NCBI GenBank assembly: GCA_001687465.1
Contig: LVLI01000004.1
Coordinates: forward strand, 1-46,691
DNA length: 46,691 nt
Direction of reading: 5' to 3'
From: Halocafeteria seosinensis
Taxonomy: Eukaryota > Sar > Bigyra > Bicosoecida
The translations under genes were made by a program, and so were the position numbers. This document shows positions 33,801 through 45,800 of the stretch, piece after piece; within the stretch, counting starts at the first letter, position 1; every line of letters begins with the position of its first letter. The notes under the pieces are model-generated. The model ran no database searches. It saw nothing but the letters and a program-made list of their open reading frames with translations, and was not told where the DNA came from.

Positions 33801-36800
33801 AAGACTCCAAGTATCTATGGCTAATCCCGAGGAAAGGGAACTTCTAGACCCTGGATCGCTGCCAACAGTATCCGTGACGGCAGGACCAGCCAGTGCTCAA
33901 CATTCCATCGTGACTGTAGAAAACCAGTCGCCTTCTGGGATTGCTTTGATCATTCGGGGGATAGACCGCTTAGGCTATTGGTGTAGGTCGGCAGACGAAT
34001 TAAAAGACTCAGTCAGGATTGTTGTCGTGAGGAATTCTTCTGTATCTACATTAACCGAGGAGACGCGATTTATAGTCGATGCCACCTTATGCCATGTCAG
34101 CGTTTTCCTAAAGCCACAGACGACCGGCCAGTATGTTTTCCAGGTTGCATTTAACGGCGTGCTCGCTCTGAACATTGATGATTCTCCCGTAGTATCGTTC
34201 ATATCTGAAGATGCACCTGCAAGCAACTGTCCAGAGGTGATCGCGGACGGTATCATCGTAGATACCCAGACTGCATCAAAGTTGGGGCCCCGCCCCAATG
34301 AGACAGATCTGTTACAGATAAGATGGGACACAAATGCAAACCTGGGATACTGCATGGAGACTCAATCGTTTCAGTTCGACCAGGCTGTCGTTGAAATGGC
34401 TGATGGAACGCTTGTGAACAGCTCCGTCCACGTGATATCGACATTTAAGTTTAGTGTCTCCGTACCAGTAGGCACAATCTGCGCCGACACGGTTCGAGTT
34501 ATGCTTGGACTCAATGTTGGAGGAACGAAGACTCTCAGAGTAATACCATCGCAATTTTCATTTTGCCAAATCTCTCAAGGCATTCCGGCAGGAAACCATT
34601 CTACTATTGTCGCAGACACGTCATCGGAAGGCTGGCCGCTTGAGCAACCGGTGTCATTAAGCACTTCTTTCATTGACAAGAACGACATTGCTGTTCTCGA
34701 AGAGCTTTTTATTGCCACACCCTCGAACTTTTGGTGTATTAAGATATCTGTCGAGAATGCTCTGGATGTGGTCTGCTCTATGTATCCACCATCCCAGCTG
34801 TTAGGTAATACTCAAGAAACTGGCGTTTCTTTCTCATCAGCGAATTCGACGAATCTTACATTGACAACAGACATTGTACTCTTTGTTCCGGCAAGCACTG
34901 ACTATCAGCAAGGGCAGCCGTTAACGGCGGAATTACTCCTCGGCAATTCGGACGATTTCAGTCAACATACTACGCATGCAATCGAATGGAATCCCCACCC
35001 GAAATCAATTTTCCATGACATACCCACGCAACGTAGCACGCTGTCCGTCTCGGCTTTCACCGCAGAGGTTGGCCGAACAGATGTTCTTGTTTATGCAACA
35101 TTAAGGGATTGGAGTGGAACGCCAATCGTTGACCAGAACGCATCAGGTTTTCTCCAAGGCGTAGACGTAATTGCAGTGAGGGATGATGGGGCACAATTCT
35201 CGCTGCCGTTGGAGTTCTCTCAGAGCAACGGTAGATATGAGGCGTCTTTGCAACCCCTTAAAAGATCAGGAACTTATGTGTTTTGGACAGCTCTCGATGA
35301 TGGGTTCATATTGGCTGGGCAACCAAGCATTGAACTAGTAGGGATTAAGCAAAGGAGCGAGGCTTCGAAAGATGCGACGCAGTTCTTTGGCACGCTTCTC
35401 TCCGGCTACCAAACAGATCATTTGACGCACGAATTAATTGTCAAGCTCTTCGACGTATTTGGAAACATTCCGGGGAGCGTCGTTGAGCAGTTTCACCCTT
35501 GCGTCACGCTAGGACAAGATGTTGTTCCATTATTTGGTGACGTTTCATTCACTGAGGTAACGCATAACGCTGAGTATTCCTTCCAAATGGATAAGGAAAT
35601 TGGGGCAAGCGCAGGAGTATTGGACTTGCTTGTATACTGGCCTAACGTGAGCGAAGCAGGAGACTATTCGTGTCCCGTGGATGTGGCTGAATATTACAGC
35701 TTGGAAAAAGTTTTTGAAAAGCAGATACTTTTTGACCCCGAGCCCTCATTTTCTCCGGAAAGTACTCAGATAGTCTCTCTGGATGGTGAAGGCTCCACAG
35801 GAACGTTCTACATTGTCTTGCAGCTACGCGATGTAGCCGATGAGGACGTGCTCACTGACGAAGGGGCCCCTGCTGAGATATTCCATCTTGAGGGTCTTCT
35901 TCCTGACGCCCCAGATGGGAGACAACTTGTACAGGTGTCACCGTTAGGGGAATACGTTGGGGAGGGGAGGTACAACATATCATTTTCCATTGAGAAGCAT
36001 CTGAATGAAGAAATCCAATTGTATATCTACTGTCTGGGAGTGTCGGTGGAGCAATCGCCAGCGACTATATCATTAACAAAAGGAGCAGTTTTTCCCTCTA
36101 TGTCTTATATTGAGGGAGTGTTCACCGACTTCCTTTTTCCCTACCAGGCGGAGAGAGCCAGTTGGCTGCGGGACTATTCGACGCTAGTGGCTGAATCAGT
36201 GCAAAAGATGACTCTTAAGATCAAATGCAGAGACGAGTTTGGTAACGCGGCGTCTTGCGAGACCTCAGACGTAGTAATATCTTATGTGCCTGTAAAGGGA
36301 GATTCCGGATGCCGCACTAGTTCTGTATCGAAGGATAGTTCTGGGGATTTCGAGGAGATCACAATACTTTACATATGTGATTATACTGGACACACAAACG
36401 TGTCCGTTCAAGATCCTGCGGGGAATCATTATGGCAATTCACCGTTATTTATCCGCACGCGCCCAGGAAATCCTCTATCGATACCGGATCTAGATCCACC
36501 GTTCTTCTCTACACTGCTTGAGTATGATAGTTCGCTCACAATTGGCACATGCGGAGTTGGGAAAATCCAACTGCAGGACCTGAAGGGCAACAATTTAACG
36601 TCATTTCCATATGAAGATCAACGATCAGCTTCTCTTCTCTTTGAGCCTGTTTGGTCAGAACTTCCGGGAGCTACAGCAAACGGACTCTCAGCTGCCCCTT
36701 GGTTGGAATCCTATCCATACAGTCAGGGATATATAGGGAACGGTCGAATCCAGTTTAGATATTGCAATTTCGAGCAAGATTTGGATTTGTCGAAAACTTA

Positions 36801-39800
36801 CGCTCTCCAGGTTAGAATTAGTCTTACTCCAAACGTTCCTCTCCTTGAAACCGAGCCCCAGATCGCGATTCGACCGGGACCTGCCCACTATTCGCGTATT
36901 GAAACCATGGTTTCAAGCAACGGATCTCATCTAATTCTGGAACTCACTGGAAGGGATCGGCTAGGATACATCTGCCGCTCCGGAGCAGAGCTGGCTGAGC
37001 ATACTTCCTGTCGAATATTATACGATGACTCTGTCATTCATTTGGACAGCGAGATAGAGAGTGAGGAAAGAAGTATCGAAGACGAACTATGCAGTCTAAC
37101 AGTGGCTATCAAACCGTCAATTCCAGGCCCTTTTCGTCTTGAGGTACAACTTGCAGGACATTCTGTCCTAGCTTTTGCGGAGAGTCCAATTGTGCATGTC
37201 GGGAATCCAGCCAGTCCTACCACTTCATATTTACTTGCTCCAACTACCATCGGAAACATTCTTGAGGAATCATGTACGGATGTCCGCTTGTTAGATGAGA
37301 ATGGTTTGCCTGGAGTGGTATTAGAAAGTTCGTCATTGAGATTTCATGTGTCACATGTAGTCGAGCAGGAAGGACAAAGGGTTGAGAACGGAACTGTCAA
37401 TACCACGTCCAAGGTGGGTACCGTCTCTACGTGTTTCACTCCTCAAAACACGGGAATGTATGTCATTAGTGCCACCCTTGATGGAATTACTATCCCAACC
37501 TCCGCCGTAGGATACTCGGAAGAGATCAAGGAAATAGTTCCCGCATTGGAAGAGCATCACTTGCCACTACTAGTTGAAAGCAAGTGCTCCGTTCTTTGGA
37601 ATGTTTCGGAGATATCGTCGAACCCTGAGATTGTTTCGGAGCCAGATTCGTTTAAGAAGCAGTTTTTCACGAGGAATCAAACGACTAATCTAGCCTCAGT
37701 GATTTTGTACCTCCAGCTGATCGATGTATGCGGCGCGAGCAAGCTGCTCAGCGATGTGACCGAAGATGTAAACGCTTCGCTAGTAATGTCTTCGGGATCT
37801 CCATTGCAATCATTTTCTGTTTTCGACGCGTGCACTCAGTGGGGGAAGGAGTGGATCCGGTGCACGGTGGAGCTAAGTCACAGCAATGAGTCTCTGCAGA
37901 TAGGAGTGGAAATTGACGGCAATCAATTGGATGGCATTCTCGAATACGCAGAAATACCACCTGAGGTAATCTCCCTGAAGATGCTTTCTGGATCGAGTTC
38001 TCATTTCGTCAATATCACGTCTTCTGTGCGATTCTTATGGGTCTTTGACGATGGCACGGAAGGTGCCTGCTTCCACTGCAAAGTTCCGCCACAGATGTGG
38101 TTAACGCCAAAGGAAGAAGATGCCGATAGCAGTCAAATCTTTGCACCTGTAGAGATGGCAGATGATGGGTTCCTCGATGTCACCCTACGGTCTGCCAAGG
38201 TAGGGACCTTCTACATCGAGGCGACCATAGAGACAGGAACCCTCAGTAACCTAACGGAAGTTTCTTTCAGCAACGTAGACTGTGATTTAGACAAAACCTT
38301 TGCAGCGGGACAAGGGTTGATCCAGGCTTCCAGTTTTGGGCAAAGTGACGACAAGAACGAATTCAAAGTGTATTTCCAATCAAATTCGAGCATTCTCTCC
38401 GGATCGGAATGTGACTTGTCCTTCTCGGACGTCAAGGAGCGTGTTTGTGTCCTAATTGCCAACGCAACGAGCAAGGAGGTAAGTCTCTCAAGTTGTAATA
38501 GCTCGGCACTAGTTGCTATTGCATCGCAGAGTACCCTAGATATTTCTCCCGAGGAAGTTGGCTCGCTGGAGGTCAATGCTACATTGGGAACGCGGGAGGG
38601 TGGCATGGCTGCATCGTTTAGCTACTCTTCCAACACATTGAAGAAGGGAGGGTACTTCATTTCGCTATGGTTCCTTCGCCCGTTGGAGACTGAATGGAGA
38701 CCGATCACAGTTCTCCATCCGAGTTATCAGTTCGTGCCCGAGACGGATAGTGCAGTTTTGGCCGTTCAAAGTGGCTGTCCGATTCTCCAAGACTCCACAA
38801 TCAAAAGTGATTCTCCTGTGTCAAAGCCGGGCTTCATTATTGTCGATTCTACAAGGAACGTCCCCGTAGAGATTGTACTCCGCGATGGACACGGGCAGAG
38901 CGCTCCTCCATGTGGTGAGCAGAAGGCAAAGCCACTGCTCTTGCTGCACGTACACTGTACAGGCACCACGTCGGTTGGATACCCACGAGACCATGAATCA
39001 TTTTCGGGAGTTGTTAATGTACCATCGAGCTGCAATAACACCAAGCTAAGCGTCTGGTTTATGGGCTTGAACGAATCATTTAATCAAAGCAGCTGGACAC
39101 TCTCCGGAGATTCTGGCGAATTTTACGTGCTTACTGCCTCGAGTTCTACGTCATTTGAAGAATTTGTTACTCAGGGACTCGAAACAGGCTTCAGAGTGCC
39201 TACTGAAAAGATAGTCTTCCGGGCTCGAGAGGACACGCACACTCTTCAGAATGAAGACGACGAACTGGAAGTAATCTGGTGCTTGGTGGAGGCACCGGAT
39301 TTTCTGATTCAGAATGAAAGTAGGGAAGCTGAAAAAATCATCGCCATCGTCACGGCTGAGGTTACAGGTTACGAAACATTCTTGTCTGTCAGAACCATGG
39401 AAAACACGGGAAAATGTTCCACCTCATACGACACAAATGGCATAACTGATGTGGCGGTCAGAATCAACGCTACCTTCTTCGAACCCGAAACGTACATCAT
39501 CAATTTAAGCTATGAGAGCTTGCCAATAAGTCGAAAGTCTGAGTTACTCATACCGGAACGAAAGGTGAACTTATCAAATTCACTTTTGCAATTCGAGAAG
39601 AATGCTGTGGCGTACGATAGACTCCTGAATGTTTCTCTGACCCCGCGAGACCGAAAGGGATATCCGTCTTCATCACTGGAACAGAACACACTATGCTTGA
39701 GGCTTAACTTCACTGGAATCGACGGAGCCTTCTCGCAAGTTGTATACAGCAACTACACAAAGACCCAGATTACTGATTGTACCGATGCTACCTGTCTTGC

Positions 39801-42800
39801 CCGTTTTGACGCTCCGGCAATAGGAGTGTTTGATAGCACAGCGGAGTTACGGATGACAGACAGCAGTGCTGCCTGCGATTTGCTACATGAATTCGACGAA
39901 ACGAAAGACTTAGACCGACTCCACATTCTCCCCCCAGCAGAGCTTCCGGAATTAGAAGTATCCTTGAGTACTTCAGAGGCTGAAATTGCGGATCTCTTTG
40001 AAGTCACTGTCGGACAGCCAGCAAACTGGTTTCACTTCCCAGTTCTCACAACTGACGATTGCTTCAAAATGTTGGCTTCGGGAGCAGATGTCAAAAATGT
40101 AACGCAACCGGCAAGCCTGGCTGCAAAGTGCCAAGTGGTAATGCAAGTCACGAACAGCACAATGGAAGATACGTCTGAGGTCAAGATAACTACTACAGAT
40201 GAAGCGTTTGCATACACGCGTACTCTCGCCACCGAGAAGACTTCCGAAATTGACAAACTCGTCGTAGAAACACAGTCTATCAACGATCTGAATGAAACAG
40301 AAATAAGTTTCCAGCTTCTGGACAGATTTGGAAATTCTATTGCATGCTCAGACGGGGTCAGGAAGTGGTTTAGTTTAGGAGGACGATCAGGAGATTCAGA
40401 TGATGATATGATAACCAGTTCTTGCAATACAGCGACAGTAAACTCGACATTCTGCTCAGGATACGACCTAGCGATTGCACAAGGATATAAGACTTGGAGA
40501 TTTTCGCCACTCACAGTTGCAAAACCGTTGCAGTTAAACGGATCAAAATTTACATTGAACCAACTGAGTATGGGATCCGCTTCGGTAATCACAGAGTTGA
40601 CGAATGAGTCCGTACCGACGTTGCAAGCAGAGCTCAATTCCGTCACCGACGCAGAGATTGAATTTTTTTTCGAAGGAGACGTCACATGTGACAGTAACAT
40701 ACCGAAGAGTTTGCAGCTAGCGTTTGATCCGGTTGTATGCTCCTCCGGCCAGGCTTCGACGAACTGGGTCTCTTTTGTTGACTCCAACCTTCAGCCACAA
40801 TCCGAGTTACTAGAAGCGTGTGAAGAGCTCGTCATCGATGCAACGCTCGAATTGGTGGGGCCTGGGCGTTTGTACAAGGCAGTTGGGATCTCTCTGGAGG
40901 AATTGACCGCGAATACCTACACAGTCTCCACTGAAGTTGGAGGGGTCAATCGCACATTGCTGTACCTGACTTTGACAAATACCTCTGGTATCACGGCTGA
41001 CAGTATTAACACCCTGATGGTTCATCCCTTAGCAACAGAAGTTGATAGGTCGGAAATGAGCATTAGTATACCGGATCCGGCGACTACTCACTTTGAAGCA
41101 TCACTTCCGAATGCTCTCGGCTCTATCGTGAAAAGCGTAGAAACGGAGCTGATATGCGAAACTGAAATATCCGATCGAGTTTCCGCAGCATTGTCCTCTC
41201 CGACCACACTGTCTATCCAGGTCGATCGCCCCGATAACGCTTCGGAGTGCGATTTGTCCCTATCCCACAGTGGTACACTGATCGGTAAATTCTTGCTTAT
41301 TTTTCCCGAGGACATCAGCAGCGTCCGCGAGAGTGATTTTTCATTAAACGATAGTGGAAGGGTTATGCCGGGTTATGACACTCACGTAAGGGTAAAGAGA
41401 ATCCCAACTGAAGACTTTATGTTAGCAGCAACAGCACTTGAGGATACATTGGAGCAAGCTCTACCGTACAACGTAGAGGAAACATTTAGTGCAAGTAGCT
41501 TCAAACTCAGTATTCCAGTGCCGCTTGAGTTTTCCGATCGGATTACTTTCAGCGAGATTCGGAAACTCACCAAAACCGCCAACGAGACCGCCAGCGTACC
41601 GATATACCTCGACATGGATTCATCGACCATGGTGTATACGCTGTCAGCTGCTGCAAGAGACACATTTGACATCAAAGGGGCTCAAATCGACGCTCTTCAC
41701 ATCCGAAAAGAGACAGCCATCGACGCACATGATACAGATTACAGTCTCAAGTCTGTTGGTCCCTATTGTGGAGCTGCGGCTCCGATTGCGTGTCCTGACG
41801 GTTCCTGTGTTAAAGAAGGCGAGATATGCTCAAACGGTCTGAACTCTACTCAATGCTCCCGAGGGGATAAAATGCTTTGCCTTGCCACTGGAGGATGCTT
41901 ATCATCATCTGATTTCAACAACTGCCCGTGCCTAAACGACGGTACTCTAGTCCGCAGTGGCGATGGAGTTTGTCGATTGGACACACCGGAAATAAAGCGG
42001 ATCGGCAGTATCAGAAACTGTCCTAGAGGTCTTGGGCTATGCGACGATGGAGTTACATGCGCATGGCTATCGGATGTAGAGAAAATGTGTCCAGCCATGG
42101 TAGAAGAGTCAACTTTGGACGAGAACACTGTACGCAAGTCGTTAAATGGTACTCACTCAGGGCAGCCATCATTAGTGAATACAGTGACTTTATCTCGAGG
42201 GTCAATATGCCCACCAGGGTCACCAATTCTTTGCGCCGGTGGAAGTTGTGTGTCAGACTCCAAACATTGTTCGCACACTTTCGCAGGTAGTTGCCACTCG
42301 AATTCGTCGAATCTTGAACTAGCGACTTGCCTTGATGGGACTTGTAGGCAATCGGTAGACGACTGCCCTGAGTCAAACGGAGCCAACCTTGCAGTCAATG
42401 CCAAGGACATAACTGTATGCCCACAGTCTTACGTCCAATGCGCAGGCAGTAACGGTGTCGTAAGTTGTCGAAGGAACATTGACACCACTCACACGGACGT
42501 TACTAACCCTTGCATAGGCAACGAAGTAGAAATTGGCATCTCCAAGGCGTACGTAGTAGGCTCGACCACGTCTGATGAAGATGAAATGATACGTGCCACA
42601 TGTCCATCTCACAAAACTGAATGCCCTGGAAACGGAGCATGTGTTGATTCACCCTGGCATTGTAACACTCAGCCTAGCTGCCCTGATGAGCTACCATTCT
42701 ACTGCCCTGAGATGAATCGCTGTGTTCGGAACGTCGGACTCTGCGAAGCTATACTTCCAGTTTCAAGCGCATGCGGCGAAGGATGGATGCCGTGTCCTCT

Positions 42801-45800
42801 GGCAAGCGGACAAGCATCCGGAGTTTGTATTCCTGTTGAGCAAATTGATTCCTTAAGGGAGTTTCACTCAATTTGCAAATCGCTTGAAACAGCGGCTGGG
42901 CTTTACTCAACATGCCCTATCAATGCGCCAACACGATGTGCGGATGGGAACTGTGCACCCTCTAAGAGCGACTGCCACGGCTATGGAGACTTAGGAGACA
43001 AAGTGGAAGTTCAGTTATCGTGCCCCCCAGAGTTACCCGAAAAGTGCAAAGACGGAACATGCATGAAGTACCGACAACAATGTCTCTATCAACAGGCAGT
43101 CGATCGACAGTGTCCGAGATCACGTCCTTTCCAATGCAGACATGGAGGTTGTGTTCAAACCTCCGAAGACTGCCCGTCGTTTACCGATCAAGTAACGATA
43201 TGTGCCCCTGAGGAGGCCAAATGTCCATCTGGACGATGCATTCAAGATACAAGCTGGTGTGGATCTGGTCACAACGATGTAACCATGATGATTCTCTACG
43301 GCTGGATCAGTACCGATGATTTGGAGTCTCTTAAAATGCATAAAGATTTACTCAATATTCTCAATGAGCATCCTACCACCGAAACGCTCCTAATAGGAAA
43401 GGAAGCCCAGCGAGACGAGACGTCCATATTTTTGCCATATCTTCACGGCACAGAAGTATGCCGCTCCAGTAAATTTCCTCATAGGTGTGAATCCGGAATG
43501 TGCGTTCAAGGCCCTTCAGATTGTCCAACGTATCTTCTTTGCCCAATAGACACACCTGTACGGTGCTCGGATTTTAGTTGTGGCCACTCGTACCACGATT
43601 GCATCAGCAGGACCCAGACCGCGTTGCAAGATGGATATTCATCTTGGAAGAGGTACATCTATCATGAAACTGTCTGCCATCCGAAACTACCAATCAAATG
43701 CTGGGATGGAAGTTGTCATGCCCACCCCAATGACTGCCCTGTGTATCCGAGTTCAGGATGTTCGTGGAGGTGTAAAAGCGGAGGGCTATGTGTCGACGAT
43801 GCATCTCAATGTGTAACCGATGTCTTCGACGGAGCTCAGCTGAATTCATCAAGTCGCAGCAATTTGGCAATTACTGATGTAGTCGAATGCCCTGCAGATA
43901 CTCCGGTCTTGTGTGTAGACGGATCCTGCCAAAAAACCGCAAACAAGTGCCCTGACCTCTTTACGTGCCCTATCGGGACCGAGCAATGTGTGGATGGTTC
44001 TTGTACCATCCCTGGCGAATGTGAGGACGTCGCGTCGACCGATGAACTCGAGTGCCCCAAAGAAACTAGCTACAGGTGCACTAATGGGGGCTGCGCAGTT
44101 GATGCGGTGGCATGTAACGCAAGCGTATGCACGGCTGCTAATCCAGTGCGATGTGATGACGGACTTTGCGTGAAACATAGGTCTTACTGTGGTTCTAATG
44201 GGTTCCTATCAAGTGTACAGCAACTCATGTCAAAAACTGTTTGCAATGGTTCCTTGAGTAAGCTTTGCGCAGACGGCCAATGTGCTGACTCCGAATTATC
44301 ATGTACCTTCATTGATTCGTCTAGAAGGAAGGCTCTTGACTACCCCTGCCCCTCAGCTCTTCCACATCGTTGTTCTTCTGGAGAGTGTACACTGTCCGCA
44401 GGGACGTGTAGAAATAGCTCCACGGGTTGCCCAGCAGAATTACCTGAGCGATGCGAAAAGACAGGTGAATGCCTTAGCAAAATTACTGAGGATAATTGCC
44501 AGACAACGAAGAGTATAGAGTGTCCTAAGAGCAAACCATTTCGGTGCCATGACGCATCATGCAGCAGAGATACAGATGACTGCCCAAGTGTTACTCCACT
44601 CTCCTTTTTCTCCAAAGAGGCCATACCAAGCCTAGCAGCAGACAAGATCTCGGTCTTTAACTCCTCGGAGTCGATGTCCGATTCGGTGGAATGCCCGTCA
44701 GGCGCGACAACACTCACTGGAACCCAGTGTGGCAATCCATCACTCAGGCTTCCTAAAGTCAGTGCTTCCGAGACCGAGCCAATAAACGACTTCTCACTGG
44801 CACGCGAAGTTTGCAATAGTGGTCCTCATCGAGATCCGAGAAGCAAGACCACACATCGCTGTTTTGATGGCCGCTGCGAGCGATCCGCCCGGCTATGTCC
44901 TGCTCATATCGCACTGCGCAATACGTCCCTTCATCTTCAGTCAAGGATATACATTAATGAAGACAGGGCAAAATTAGTCAATTGGAGGGCATCCAGACTC
45001 GAAATAAATTCCTCTCGGTTCCGGGAACAACTCGCCGACGAGATTCCTCAATGCACTTCGGACAAACCGGTGCTTTGCCAAACACTGCAGAGCGACAGCA
45101 GTGCTGTGAACATTACAGGTATCGAATCAATTGACAAGTGGCTTTCTGGCTCGTCTTATACCTGCACAATCTCCATTGAACGATGCGTATGCGGGACAGA
45201 TGCAAGCTTGTGCACCGATGGTAGTTGTGCGCCATCGATGACTCAGTGCGACGTTGTGGACCAAGGTTGTGGGATCATGCAGAAACGATGTGCGGACGGT
45301 ACATGCTTAGATCTACGCCAGTCATGTACAGAAGAAATGCTAAGCCTTTCTGCTGCCTCCGAACGCGATCCACTGTATGTGTTTTCCAATTCATCTGTGG
45401 AAACGGTTCAGTGTCCCGACAGCAACTTATTCAGGTGGACGGACGGTTTATGCAGAAACACAAAGCAGGTATTTGACGCGTACTGTGACGCACTTGGAGC
45501 TATAAATTGCCCATCCGGCAAATGCATTCAACATTGGAAACAAATGGCCATCGACAGTATCATAGCTGAGTGTCGCGAAGACTGCCGCAACTCAACTATC
45601 CAGTGTTGGTCCGGCAAATGTGTAGAGGACTACAACTTTCTAGAGCAGTCTTTCAAATGCCCACGTTGCTCTCACGGTTGCGGGGAAGATATAGCACCAA
45701 GTTTAAAATTGGAGCGATCCCGAATGTCGTTCAAACTCGCACATATTGTCAAACAACGTGACGGACATATCACGACGTTTTCTCGCCAACAACTAGTTCG

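Noticed and set aside
40032-40787. A 251-codon minus-strand open frame, and many shorter ones, opposite the giant gene
   Set aside because: They lie antisense to a continuous coding frame that has clear domain phrases, and have no family features of their own. They are by-products of its codon use.
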